Shown here one piece after another: positions 33,001 to 40,296 of a DNA stretch of 57,897 nt. The position numbers were made by a program, and so were the translations under genes. Origin of the DNA: Lingula anatina. Its lineage: Eukaryota > Brachiopoda > Lingulata > Lingulida > Lingulidae. How positions within the stretch are numbered: position 1 is the stretch's first letter; each line of letters starts with the position of its first letter. The notes beneath the pieces were generated by a model, which saw only the letters and a list, made by a program, of their open reading frames with translations, searched no databases and was not told where the DNA came from. The stretch spans positions 250,001 to 307,897 of the forward strand of contig NW_019775584.1 in assembly GCF_001039355.2 (NCBI RefSeq). Reading direction: 5' to 3'.

Positions 33001-35108
33001 AAGTACATTTTTAATCTACCAGTATTCCTGAACTTAGTGTCTGTTTGTAGATTGTCATTTCAATAATCACAGACATTATTATGGTTCCAAAAGTCTTTGA
33101 TAATTCTTCTCTTCTTAAAATTCTTTTGTTATTGATTTTTCAGCAATCTGTTCTTGCTGCCTTGTATAGCTCTGAAGGCTCTGTGATGGAAAGGCACCAT
33201 ATAGCACAAACAATGTGTGTACTCAATACTGAAGGGTGCAATATATTTGAAAATCTCTCTAGAAAGGTAAGATGAACTGAGTCTTATTTTCACCCCTTTT
33301 AAGTCTTAAACAAAAAGACAACTATGTGTATTCTCAATACAAAAAGATGCAAAAAATATATATATTTTATATGTCCTTCAATTTTTGTAAAAAAAAAAAA
33401 AGGATATTTATATGGCACTCATTTGTATTTTTTTCCGTGTTGAAATAATAATTCATTACATTATTAAGCACAATAAACATAAATCATTTACTATATTGTA
33501 GAATTTGTAGTTGACCCAACCTCAGAAATGGCAAAGCACCTAGAGTAGACCCCCCCCCCCCTTACCATGATTCTTGCCAGCCTGGATTGAGACATTGTGT
33601 ATTCTTTTTTTATGATGATTAGTTATCTGTTCCAGGAATATGAACGGGTTCTTGACTCAATACGAGATATTATCCTAGCCACTGATCTGGCACATCACCT
33701 GGGAATAATCAAAGATCTGGAGGTCATGGCTGAAGGTTTGTAGGCACTCTATCCTTAAGACACAGTATTTATTAACTGCTCCAACAAGTGTATATTATTT
33801 GGTATCGAGTTCTGTTGATAATGAGAAAAGTGCTCCATGAATAGATGTACTAGTACTTGACTTGTATAGATGTTTTCATTTTTAGTTATTGCATATCTAT
33901 TTTTGTCTGAATAATATTTTGTTAATTATACCAGAAGAAAGGTAAATTGAAAATCACTAGGTTCTTGCAAGTGAGTGCTTTTTCTGAGTTGATGAAAATA
34001 TAAAACTGTTAAATTTAGATTTTATGAAGTGTTTGAATTTGTTGATAATAAGTGTTTTATTTGTTCTATCAGTGGGGTATAATAAAGACAATATGCGTCA
34101 TCACGAGCTCCTCCTGTGTCTCCTCATGACAGCCTGTGACTTATCTGACCAAACAAAGTACTGGAAAAACTCACAGAAAATTGCTGTAGGTGTTAATGAA
34201 ATTTTTTCCCAAAAAATTGCTTATTACTTAGACATGATAAATTGAGACTGTGGGACTTTTTTTTTCAAAATGTAAAAAAGTTGAGAGGAAATTTTTTGTA
34301 TGATATGTATAGACACTGTATGGTCATTTTGTTGATCTTTCTTTGTAATGTACAAACATTTTGGAAGGTCATTTTAAAAAAGTATTAAATAGAAAAAAAA
34401 CATGCCTGTAAGCAAACTATGTATTTTTTTTTTCAGTTTTGAGAACAGATTTTAATTTTTTTAAAAATTTGCTGAATGTCTTAGAAATATACAAGAATAT
34501 ACACTTGGCCAATTTAAGTTTAATGATTTATATTTCAGAGGTTGATATACAAGGAATTCTTCTCCCAGGGTGATCTGGAGCGTGCTCTTGGCAGAGAACC
34601 CAGTCCAATGATGGACAGAGAGAGAGCCTGCATTCCAGAACTACAAATAGGCTTCCTTGATGGGATTGCTCTACCTGTTTACAGGTTGTTCATACATTGT
34701 GTGTAGTGTTATAAGTCAGTGACATTATAGCCAGAATTTCCAGACATTTGGCTAGTAAATTTGGTATCAGACTTGGAAAAGTTTTTTCCAAACTACGAGT
34801 CTTAGCAGACTAGTGGGAATTTATCATTCCATTGTTGATAAATATTATCAAGTGCATACTATAATTTTGGTCCTGGGTTACTTTTCTCATGGGCTAAAAT
34901 TTAATTTGGTTGCCATTTCAGTTTGCTGTCAAAACTGTTTCCCTTGGCAGAAGAGGTGCACCAGGCAGTGCTCAGTAACAAGAGACGGTGGAGTAAAGTG
35001 GGTGACAAACTCAGGAGACTACAGGACACTGGGGACAGTCCCATTGATGTCTTTAATGTGGATGTGACATTAGAAGAGGAAGAAGTGGAGAATGGCAACC
35101 AAAGGTGA
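3082..35108 (+). CDS. PDE2A: PDE2A-type cGMP-stimulated 3',5'-cyclic nucleotide phosphodiesterase (5' end outside window)
   Basis: The enzyme hydrolyses cAMP and cGMP, and in the family cGMP bound to GAF-B stimulates it. Exons that join in frame: 3082-3212, 3948-4059, 4434-4473, 8033-8096, 9187-9274, 10621-10681, 11069-11150, 11584-11618, 12959-13074 (all but the first repeated in copy 2), then 25246-25323 or 26544-26621, 30786-30908, 31531-31601, 31813-31935, 32457-32544, 33144-33266, 33636-33735, 34073-34185, 34539-34684 and 34922-35108. One path gives 626 residues plus stop. GAF-A ends with [24 protein letters not shown] has NKKDG...FDED, an NKFDE-type motif. The catalytic domain keeps HNWMHA (31856), [11 protein letters not shown] (32494), the metal Asp in TACDLSDQ (34138) and the purine-binding Gln in PELQIGF (34644). 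The order and spacing match vertebrate PDE2A throughout. The N-terminus and start of GAF-A lie left of the window; I found no matching exon in 1-3081. Confidence 0.95.
3239..3281 (+). repeat. (TG)n microsatellite
   Basis: An almost uninterrupted TG run 27 bases after the donor of the first PDE2A exon in the window. Confidence 0.95.
3948..13074 (+). CDS. PDE2A: PDE2A GAF-A end and GAF-B exon block, copy 1
   Basis: Eight exons encode the last part of GAF-A (3948-4059, [19 protein letters not shown]), the inter-GAF helix (4434-4473 [13 protein letters not shown] and 8033-8096 [18 protein letters not shown]), and GAF-B (9187-9274 [20 protein letters not shown]; 10621-10681 [17 protein letters not shown]; 11069-11150 [18 protein letters not shown]; 11584-11618; 12959-13074 with FDED). 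Every boundary has GT and AG and the phases join. The block enters in phase 2 and leaves in phase 0, so it can be joined to the exon at 3082 and to the linker exons at 25246 or 26544. It cannot be spliced in frame straight into copy 2. Confidence 0.92.
4434..7061 (+). CDS. Long read-through ORF continuing the PDE2A inter-GAF exon, copy 1 (alternative isoform candidate)
   Basis: If the donor at 4474 (GTGAGT) is not used, the frame runs on from [13 protein letters not shown] into [20 protein letters not shown] and stays open to TAA at 7059-7061, about 875 codons. The predicted tail is mostly disordered: a Ser run, several TSD/TSE repeats (4821-4950), many Ser-Pro and Thr-Pro sites (5540-5740), four related motifs ending NTxxLxS (6350-6740), and a more ordered Cys/Trp-containing end ([16 protein letters not shown]). 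Two fates are possible: a terminal exon with AATAAA at 7341, or an in-frame insert using the GTAATG donor at 7021, whose phase matches the exon at 8033. I recognise no domain. Upstream codons from 4371 are intron and not part of it. Confidence 0.6.
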   Translation, partial: ALLQVAKNLFTHLGEYGKKAMHALEVDLEKPPFPLTASFSSSSSSSSDLICHHSGALAQQVSSEQFCAHLMQSLTLLDKNMQAAKCYQSEVKLPTPRPSEVEAGVNLDDTELNSKFYKSDGDNIHRAPVDDDSRLTSDRGFTPNPMMTSEEQLTSELTSDPHMTSDPQIIADPRMTFVHSKPVPISSGRSSPQGSNTLETLKDLTWRVIQKQDHLADQLVTPSGHQVTSPACFASRYEQQRNAFVKPKLKTPSPRKDDLFSDHHLCRQSNSREKLTSAPYDKATSPVFKKKMEFALKRSSDSSHNADQTGSKTLFQMEEEYQVEKEMLASAEIVSSLPESDNQIENQDVTSEGEESFTTCASRSNSTLPDVSPRYDTPAGASPTPGDHFDTSPYMSPTLGVRDDTASPILPDDSFRSEMSPVENNSASPDMVPLIAKPSSDSGEQHLGDVMLCPPISPQYEEQTNQAEPVPSLSDISLEVNVSTETTPRKQADVKQVGFEDTISATLAFSPETDHMGELQHICQSSLLDEEDTTLTPVVTSDINLTSGQAGAPYASDLAEGAWEEGFDRANSGVPKNSQDFCEYKAPFTAGSVHIDPLFPHLDVVREAAGTQATEPGGSLQSMISSTLDTPKTASGIIRRRLNTAFLASDSSSSLETENKSSSFSVSVTGGHHSKFTMPISQNSLPEDHSPDISPDQVPNTGFLVSNPQTSIHQGQGTSGVSVIFPEEVLNTGFLVSKSQISLLREGQAPGSFSGIVTRALNTALLAPEKKDLDIIIEDIDANQQHAVSYPNLASSRGSTHKKVARARFLSMNTGENPLMSLFWRRSCRPCLSLDVQWTTEGASVMVLKTPSEVEDLQECMHGNESAKSVRNAVF
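7341..7346 (+). terminator. Intronic poly(A) signal after the long ORF, copy 1
   Basis: AATAAA 280 nt after the ORF stop, which would allow a truncated GAF-A-plus-tail transcript. In copy 2 the same site reads AGTAAA. A second AATAAA at 7844 is kept in copy 2 at 18028, so the distal one is the better shared candidate. Confidence 0.4.
13583..13809. mobile_element. Same hairpin element, cut by the contig junction
   Basis: Left arm, loop and about half of the right arm match 23608-23883; the sequence stops at the N at 13810 where the right arm should continue. Its arms are, if anything, closer to a perfect palindrome than those of the intact copy. Long palindromes commonly end contigs, which supports the artefact reading of the duplication. 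Confidence 0.8.
13810..13810. other. Single-N contig junction inside hairpin element
   Basis: One N separates the truncated right arm of the first hairpin from the start of copy 2. A lone N at the exact repeat boundary looks like an assembler join, not an ambiguous base call. Confidence 0.8.
14049..23091 (+). CDS. PDE2A: PDE2A GAF-A end and GAF-B exon block, copy 2
   Basis: The same eight exons appear again at 14049-14160, 14540-14579, 18210-18273, 19333-19420, 20666-20726, 21225-21306, 21741-21775 and 22976-23091, with identical lengths (112, 40, 64, 88, 61, 82, 35, 116) and splice sites. The exon differences I read are silent, for example GCA/GCT for the Ala of VAFQ and AACAAG/AACAAA in NKK. 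Introns differ by many substitutions and indels. That level of difference fits two alleles or a very recent duplication. Either copy can complete the reading frame; both together cannot. Confidence 0.88.
14540..17146 (+). CDS. Long read-through ORF continuing the PDE2A inter-GAF exon, copy 2
   Basis: This is the counterpart of 4434-7061, also open from the exon through the GTGAGT donor at 14580 to TAA at 17144-17146. Relative to copy 1 it lacks 6 and 4 residues in two places and gains 3 (GKD after NSLPE), for a net loss of 7 residues and no frameshift. The NTxxLxS repeats, the SP-rich part and the C-terminal [16 protein letters not shown] end are kept; the fourth repeat reads NNALLAP. The possible in-frame donor GTAATG is at 17106. 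Maintained frame over 2.6 kb, when neighbouring introns carry frame-indifferent indels, argues for coding constraint. Confidence 0.58.
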   Translation, partial: ALLQVAKNLFTHLGEYGKKAMHALEVDLEKPPFPLTASFSSSSSSSSDLICHHSGALSQRVSSEQFCAHLMQSLTLLDKTMQAAKCDQSEVKLPTPRPSEVEAGVNLDDTELNSKFYISDGDNIERAPVDDDSRLTSDRGFTPNPMMTSEEQLTSELASDPQIISDPRMTFVHSKPVPISSGRSSPQGSNTLETLKDLTWRVIQKQDHLADQLVTPSGHQVTSPACFASRYEQQRNAFVKPKLKTPSPRKDDLFSDHHLCRQSNSREKLTCAPYDKATSPVFKKKMEFAMKQSSDSSPKADRTGSKTLFQMEEISQVEKEMLAREEIVSSLPESDDQIENQDVTSEGEESFTTCASRSNSTLPDVSPRYDTPTGALPTPGDHFDTSPTIGVRDDTASPILPDDSFRSEMSPVENNSASPDMVPQIAKPSSDSGEQHLSDVMLCPPISPQYEEQTNQAEPVPSLSDISLEVNFSTETTPRKQADVKQVGFEDTISATLAFFPETDHMGELQHICQSSLLDEEDTTLTPVVTSDINLTSGQAGAPYASDLAEGAWEEGFDRANSGVPKDSQDFCEYEAPFTAGSVHIDPLFPHLDVVREAAGTQATEPGGSLQSITSSTLDTPKTASGIIRRRLNTAFLASDSSSSLETENKSSSFSVSVTGGHHSKFTMPISQNSLPEGKDDHSPDISPDQVPNTGFLVSNPQTSIDQGQGTSRVSVIFPEEVLNTGFLVSKSQISLLREGQAPGSFSGIVTRALNNALLAPKERDLNIIIEDINANQQHAVSYPNLALSRGCKYAKTARAHCLSMDTGENPLMSSFWRRSCRPCLSLDVQWTTEGASVMVLKTPCEVEDLQECMHGNESAKSVRNAVF
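17423..17423. other. Second isolated N in copy 2
   Basis: This N lies within about 30 bases (near 17397-17430) that are absent from the same place in copy 1 (near 7280). It may mark another join or a poorly resolved short insertion in the 3' flank of the long ORF. Confidence 0.6.
23608..23883. mobile_element. Hairpin (foldback) MITE-like element, complete copy
   Basis: Two 110-bp arms, 23608-23717 and 23774-23883, are inverted repeats with about three mismatches, around a 56-nt loop. The arms begin CAGGCCTACCCAACTACCAG and its complement closes the element. It has no ORF of note and lies in a PDE2A intron, so it is best read as a non-autonomous foldback element. The flanks (AAATAT/AAATAT-like) do not give a clear target duplication. 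Confidence 0.8.
23836..25245. other. PDE2A intron after the repeat, no gene seen
   Basis: Unique sequence between the second hairpin and linker exon A, with poly-T and poly-A runs and no convincing coding region. Confidence 0.75.
25246..25323 (+). CDS. PDE2A: PDE2A linker-helix exon, version A (mutually exclusive candidate)
   Basis: This 78-nt exon is phase 0 at both ends, with TGCAG acceptor and GTAACG donor. It encodes [15 protein letters not shown] then [11 protein letters not shown], which aligns with the PDE2A segment that starts SLLYKK and ends YHMK. In the family this helix joins GAF-B to the catalytic domain and transmits the cGMP signal through the dimer. The next exon (26544) encodes the same segment with another sequence, so one of the two is normally expected per transcript. 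Confidence 0.85.
26201..26240 (+). mobile_element. Fragment of the same hAT-like MITE end
   Basis: CAGGGGCAGATCCAGGGAAA and the following TTTTCTGAT match the left end of the element at 32805. I see no matching right end nearby, so this is a remnant. Confidence 0.45.
26544..26621 (+). CDS. PDE2A: PDE2A linker-helix exon, version B (mutually exclusive candidate)
   Basis: Also 78 nt and phase 0 at both ends, with a TTTCAG acceptor and GTGAGA donor. It encodes [15 protein letters not shown] then [11 protein letters not shown] and looks slightly closer to vertebrate PDE2A than version A (SLLY..., AQ.R, YHM). It lies 1220 nt after version A, too far for simple steric exclusion of splicing. Including both exons would keep the frame and lengthen the helix by 26 residues. 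A second donor (GTAACG) at 26631 would add VRE. Confidence 0.87.
28711..28861 (+). repeat. Two tandem units of about 76 bp
   Basis: The block containing GACCTGAATGAACAAAGATG (28721) recurs at 28797 with the following TTAATTAGCTTAG and TAGTAATTATTTAACA also repeated. A simple local duplication in an intron. Confidence 0.75.
28911..29033. mobile_element. 123-bp element with 21-bp inverted ends
   Basis: 28911-28931 (GGCCTTCATCATACTGACGT...) and 29013-29033 are inverted repeats with one mismatch. The inner part is not coding. It looks like a very small MITE in the intron between the linker exons and the catalytic exons. Confidence 0.55.
31617..31650 (+). repeat. (TTTTA)n low-complexity run
   Basis: Repeated ATTTT units just after the donor at 31602; an (AAT)n run follows at about 31747-31770. 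Confidence 0.8.
32805..32974. mobile_element. Short hAT-like MITE
   Basis: It begins AGGGGCAGATCCAGAGATAT and ends CGTCTGCCCCTG, short terminal inverted repeats of the CAGGGGC...GATCCAG type common in non-autonomous hAT elements. The 8 bases outside the ends (TACAATTA left, TACATATA right) agree at 6 of 8, as an aged hAT target duplication would. It lies in the PDE2A intron between 32544 and 33144. Confidence 0.6.
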
Positions 35109-36336
35109 AACTATCCTGAGATGGCACCTTTATGTTCTGAAAAGTCATGCTCATTATGATAGGATAGAGGTGTCATAGTACATGTAAATGAACCAAAAAG
35201 AAAACTCACTGAAGGAAAGGGATATAGTTCAAGTTAAAGTAGAATGCACTAAAAAGAATCAGCAAAATTCTCTATACTAGTTTTCAGGTTGAGAATTTTG
35301 ATTTATGACGTGTTTGTAGAGAAAAAGTACAAGAGCATGTCCATAGTGGTGTGCATCATGCAAATAGGAACAGAATTTTTAAGCCTGTTCTTGGTTTATT
35401 ATCATGACTGAATTAGAATTTGACTGTTGCTGACAATTGGATGGAAGAGGGAGTGTATTCCAAGATACAAAAACAAGGAAATGCAGCTAAGTGACCAGCA
35501 ACTGGTCCCTGTTCTAGCAAAATGCTAGAATGAGTGTAGAGACATTTGATAGAATGATATACTGTGACACATACCTCTAACTTCCCTCTTCTTATTGTGT
35601 TTGTGTATTTTTCCAAATACTGTGTATTTGTCATTAGGTTTGAAATTGGCACACTGCCTAGAAGAGATACTTACTTTGCAATTAACAGTGGGTGAGATAC
35701 AGTTCACGGGTAGGAAGTTTGATTTTAAAATGTTGGAATAAGCAAGTAGAATTTCAAAGAGATCAATTAAAATAACTAAATGCACTTTTTGAATGTGTTG
35801 GATTGAACTTCAGTTGCAGTATATGCATTATTAAATAATTGTTGAACTAAAGATTTTTTAACTGTGTAAATATAGTAAAATTGTGTTTATAAGTAGTACA
35901 CATGCATTGTAAGATGTTGGTTTAGTTCAACTTCTCTGTGATGAATAGACAATTGCAGACATTTAGAAAATGTACTAATATTATAGTTATTATGGCACAT
36001 TACCACTCATTGTGGTTAAATACAATTTACTCAAGGCTTTTTGTCTCCTATGTGGTGTCAAAATAGAATGTAGAACAATTTATTTTTATCTTATTATTGA
36101 GAACTTATTTTAAACATACATTCTAAAACTATTTTTCTTTTGACATTGCATATTTGTTGCCCCTGCTGTATTTAATGATATGAATTTATTTAGTGCATGT
36201 TACACTCCGTCTATTCAGTTTACATATACAGCCTTATTTGCTGCTGGGTTAAGGCACCATTAACAGTGTCACATACAAAACATATTTAACTGGCTCATTA
36301 GATAGTGTTAAAAAGGCCACCCTTGCAATTTCCCAA

Positions 36337-36342
36337 AATAAA
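36337..36342 (+). terminator. PDE2A: Candidate PDE2A poly(A) signal
   Basis: First clear AATAAA after the PDE2A stop at 35108. Others are at 38395 and 38940, so the 3' UTR could be 1.2 to 3.8 kb. Confidence 0.35.
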
Positions 36343-36818
36343 ATCAGCATCTATTTCTAAATCTGACGGTTTTATCAGTGTACTAGCATTAATATATACT
36401 TCCCTTCATAATTAACAGAAGGTTTAAATTGTGGTATTCAGATTATCGAATATCTGCATATAGATTGTTTACAGTGTAAAAATGTACCCCCCTGCTAAGG
36501 TTTTCTTAGCTAACATGTTTTGTCTGTTTTACCTCATTAAAAATATTGATTAGCAAGCAATCACTGCACAATGTTCTGTGGCTCAGGGAAAAGATATTCA
36601 CGCTCTTGGCTGCTCTGAGATTCACTTTTACTGTATAGCATTGTTATTTGTCTTTATAGTTCGTAGTATTCACTATTATGATTTGTTATCAAAGGGTTTT
36701 AGTTTGTTATTAGCACTGCTTACATGGATAGTTTGTCTCTTTTTAGCTTATATGAAATTATGATCAGACATCAAATTACTTAATCTCCATTAAGATGATG
36801 ATGTTGACTTGTGTTCAT

Positions 36819-36821
<3 letters not shown>

Positions 36822-36865
<44 letters not shown>

Positions 36866-37200
36866 NNNNNNNNNNNNNNNNNNNNNNNNNNNNNNNNNNN
36901 NNNNNNNNNNNNNNNNNNNNNNNNNNNNNNNNNNNNNNNNNNNNNNNNNNNNNNNNNNNNNNNNNNNNNNNNNNNNNNNNNNNNNNNNNNNNNNNNNNNN
37001 NNNNNNNNNNNNNNNNNNNNNNNNNNNNNNNNNNNNNNNNNNNNNNNNNNNNNNNNNNNNNNNNNNNNNNNNNNNNNNNNNNNNNNNNNNNNNNNNNNNN
37101 NNNNNNNNNNNNNNNNNNNNNNNNNNNNNNNNNNNNNNNNNNNNNNNNNNNNNNNNNNNNNNNNNNNNNNNNNNNNNNNNNNNNNNNNNNNNNNNNNNNN

Positions 37201-37232
<32 letters not shown>
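36822..37232. other. Assembly gap of 335 N flanked by poly-T
   Basis: N from 36866 to 37200, with about 44 T before and 32 T after. The gap size is only an estimate by the assembler, and the poly-T tract itself probably caused the break. It lies in the PDE2A 3' flank. Confidence 0.98.
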
Positions 37233-37233
<1 letters not shown>

Positions 37234-39240
37234 TTATCATGACTATAGATTTTTTTCTGTGGCATGTGGAGGTGCACAATACCTTATATAGAAAATGGGC
37301 AGGAAGAACTGCTTAATAGCCCTTGATATCAATGGCACATCTATGGAAATAGGCTCTAAATTGTATTTTGGGCTGTGAGCTAAAAGGTAATGGAATGTTC
37401 TCACCTGTAGCCCCTTAAACTAGTGTCAGGGCACCTGCCCCTCCTGTGATACCCCCTTCTGCTTAACACACAAAACTCTCTGCTTAACACACACATACTA
37501 GTAGGGTCTTACTGATTATTTACCAAAGTGTTGAATGTGTTAGATCAACTTGATGCACCCACAATGTCACAGAGAAAATTTTCTGTAGTGGATTGATTGA
37601 CAGAAAGTGGGGTTTTGTGTCCTCTACCTTTGCATAGACATTTTTTAATGATTTAAATGAAGTAGGATGACAAAAAGAATCTTACAGTTTAAAGATCTTG
37701 TACATATATAAGAAAATTAATATGTCCTAGGCACAAAAGATTAGTAGGGACCAAGAAAGTCAAAAAGAAGGTAATTAAGTAGTTACTTAAAAAGAGGCAA
37801 CTTTATAGAAATGCTGGGAGGGGGGAGGGATACCTACTGTTATTTCTTTTAATTTTTATTTAATTTTTATTTATTTTTTTTTTTGGGGGGGGGTGGAGTT
37901 AAATCATGAAGATGACAGTTGTTTTTAAATTGAGTGCATGTTGGTATCATTTGTAGAACTGACTGTAATTTACACTTATGTGGTTTGTGTTGTTTATTTC
38001 TCTTTAATTACATAGGAAGATGATTGCACTATCGAATTCCTCCCATTTGGATTTCTTCTGTATCAGTCTCATATAACATTCTTTTTGCCAGTGTCACTTT
38101 AAGTCCATTCAAACATTTTATAAATCACTGTTAGGAATGGGCATTTTAATTTTTTAACAATGGAAAGGTTTTTCACTTACTTGGGACAAGATATTTGTAT
38201 GAATTTTCCTCCACTTTGTTTAGATAAAATTTGTTTTTGTTTTTTGCTGTTGCATTTGTTATAACTTGCTCTATTTCTTAATAATGTCTCATGGTTGTAC
38301 ACTTGTGATATCAAAGATTGATAGCAGTTTGGTTGATAAGAACTGTTTTTTAATCGTTCTTTATTATATAATTATAAGACTGTACATTACAATGAATAAA
38401 TGTAACTTTCCCTTGTTAGTTCAAGTGTGATAGCATGCATTTAATTTTTTTTTTTTTTTTTTTTTTGAAGTCCTGGGTGCTGTTTTACTCATGATCTAAT
38501 TGTATTGAAAAAGTAACATGAAAGAGAAAAAAATGAAAACAATAACACACATTTCCTCATGATATCCTTTGGCTATAAATAACTTTTATATTTTCAAATT
38601 AATACTTGCACAAAATTATAGTTGATGTTTAGATCATGACAAGTCACACTACATAATTAGTAGCCTCACTTTCAACAGTAACATACTACTGGATGTGAAA
38701 ACCAATTTATTCTTCATTCTGAATATTTTTTACATAATATCACTTAATGCATGGATTTTAAATAATTTTTCAGTAGAAGACTAAAAAATCTCTGAAGATG
38801 GCTAGTTGTACAACTGATAAACCTGTTTGGCTCCCTTAAATCTCAATATCATAAAAGAAAGTATAATATTTTTTTTTACTATTTGTTCTTTGCTTTTCTA
38901 ATTTCCCCAAGCAGTGTAACCAATGCTGAAAATGCTGAAAATAAAGTGTTTACACTTTTCAAGCTGTTTTGATCTTTAAAACTACCTAAATTAGTATATT
39001 TTGACCATTTCAAAAACTGGAAACGAGATTGTCAGACGCAAAATCTTCCTTGAAGAGCATTGTTTACAGTGTTTCTTTTGATGCGTCGCTTGAATTCTGT
39101 TTTGAGCCTGCATGAAAAGAAGTACCCACTTGTATACAAGATTTGACCAACACAGCTAATGAACTTCAAAATTATGTGAATAAAAAGAGATAGACCAGGA
39201 AGACCAGTTTCACAAAAGGTCTTTAATTTTAGGTCGAATT

Positions 39241-39246
39241 TTTATT
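39241..39246 (-). terminator. GNPDA: Candidate GNPDA poly(A) signal
   Basis: TTTATT on the plus strand is AATAAA for GNPDA, about 1050 nt after its stop at 40297. Weak evidence, as the region is AT-rich. Confidence 0.3.
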
Positions 39247-40296
39247 AGTCCTTTAAAAAGGCATTTCTTTGTTATCATATTTAAGACTCTACCGATACAT
39301 GTTACAGGAATTTTTTTTTTTAAACCATTTCCTGGACTGAAAATATCCTTAATTATGTGAAACATCCTCACAAAAGTCAGCGCTGACAAGGACGCTAATA
39401 AGAACAATAATGAAATACCTGCTTTCCATAACATGAAAGGAAATGATATATATTTGTTGGCTTAAATAATGTATTGCTAGGATAATTTGAGGTATATATG
39501 ACTGTAAATTAATCCAGTATTTACTACTTATTAACAAATCTTACTGGTATCTCTACATAAATGAAATAAAAATGGCACACTGACGACAAAAAAATGGTTA
39601 TACATAAATATAAGGATATAAAATGGCACACTCACTATGAGATTGTCCTAGTACATCGTGACACAATTCCTACCTGCAGAAACCTGAACAACTACAACAT
39701 TAACAATTTGATTTGGATTAGAAAAACAACATGGAAAATTAGCAAGCAATGGCTTTCTTGCAGTTGTGGAATATCAGAAAAGAGAACCACTTATTTGGAG
39801 CAATGATTCAAATGTTCAGAATACCATCACATAGTAATGTCCCATTTTCAAACATCATGTAATATTGTAACACAGACTAAGAACAATGAGTTTAAAATAA
39901 AAGAGAATTGACAACAAACAATCATGTAATTAATTAGTTACACTCTAAAAATATAAATGCTCTCCTAAAGACAGTTTACACTGGCCATGCTTTTTCATGT
40001 ATGAACCTGGTAAAACTGACTTGGCTTTACCAGCAGTGAACAATTTTTTTCCAAATATACCAGTAACATGCTGTGCTCTCAGTCCTTCCAATAGATATAT
40101 TCTTTCAGGACCTAAGACTAGCATACTTATATATACAGTGAATGGCAAATATATAAATTTAGCTGAAAATTAAAAATGAAAACCAATAATAATAATAAAA
40201 TTGCTCCCCTCAATTAGTTATTGATTTTGGCTATGAAAGTTTGTTAATTGGCAAAAAATGCTAGGATATATTCCAGCTTAATCAGCTGACATTACT

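Larger units (their letters stand above)
35109..40296. other. Convergent 3' region of PDE2A and GNPDA
   Basis: 3' UTRs of both genes plus the N gap. Several AATAAA on plus and one good candidate on minus. No additional coding exon recognised. Confidence 0.75.

Noticed and set aside
36780-37316. Open frames of 140-170 codons on both strands
   Set aside because: They exist only because the 335-N gap and poly-T tract contain no stops.
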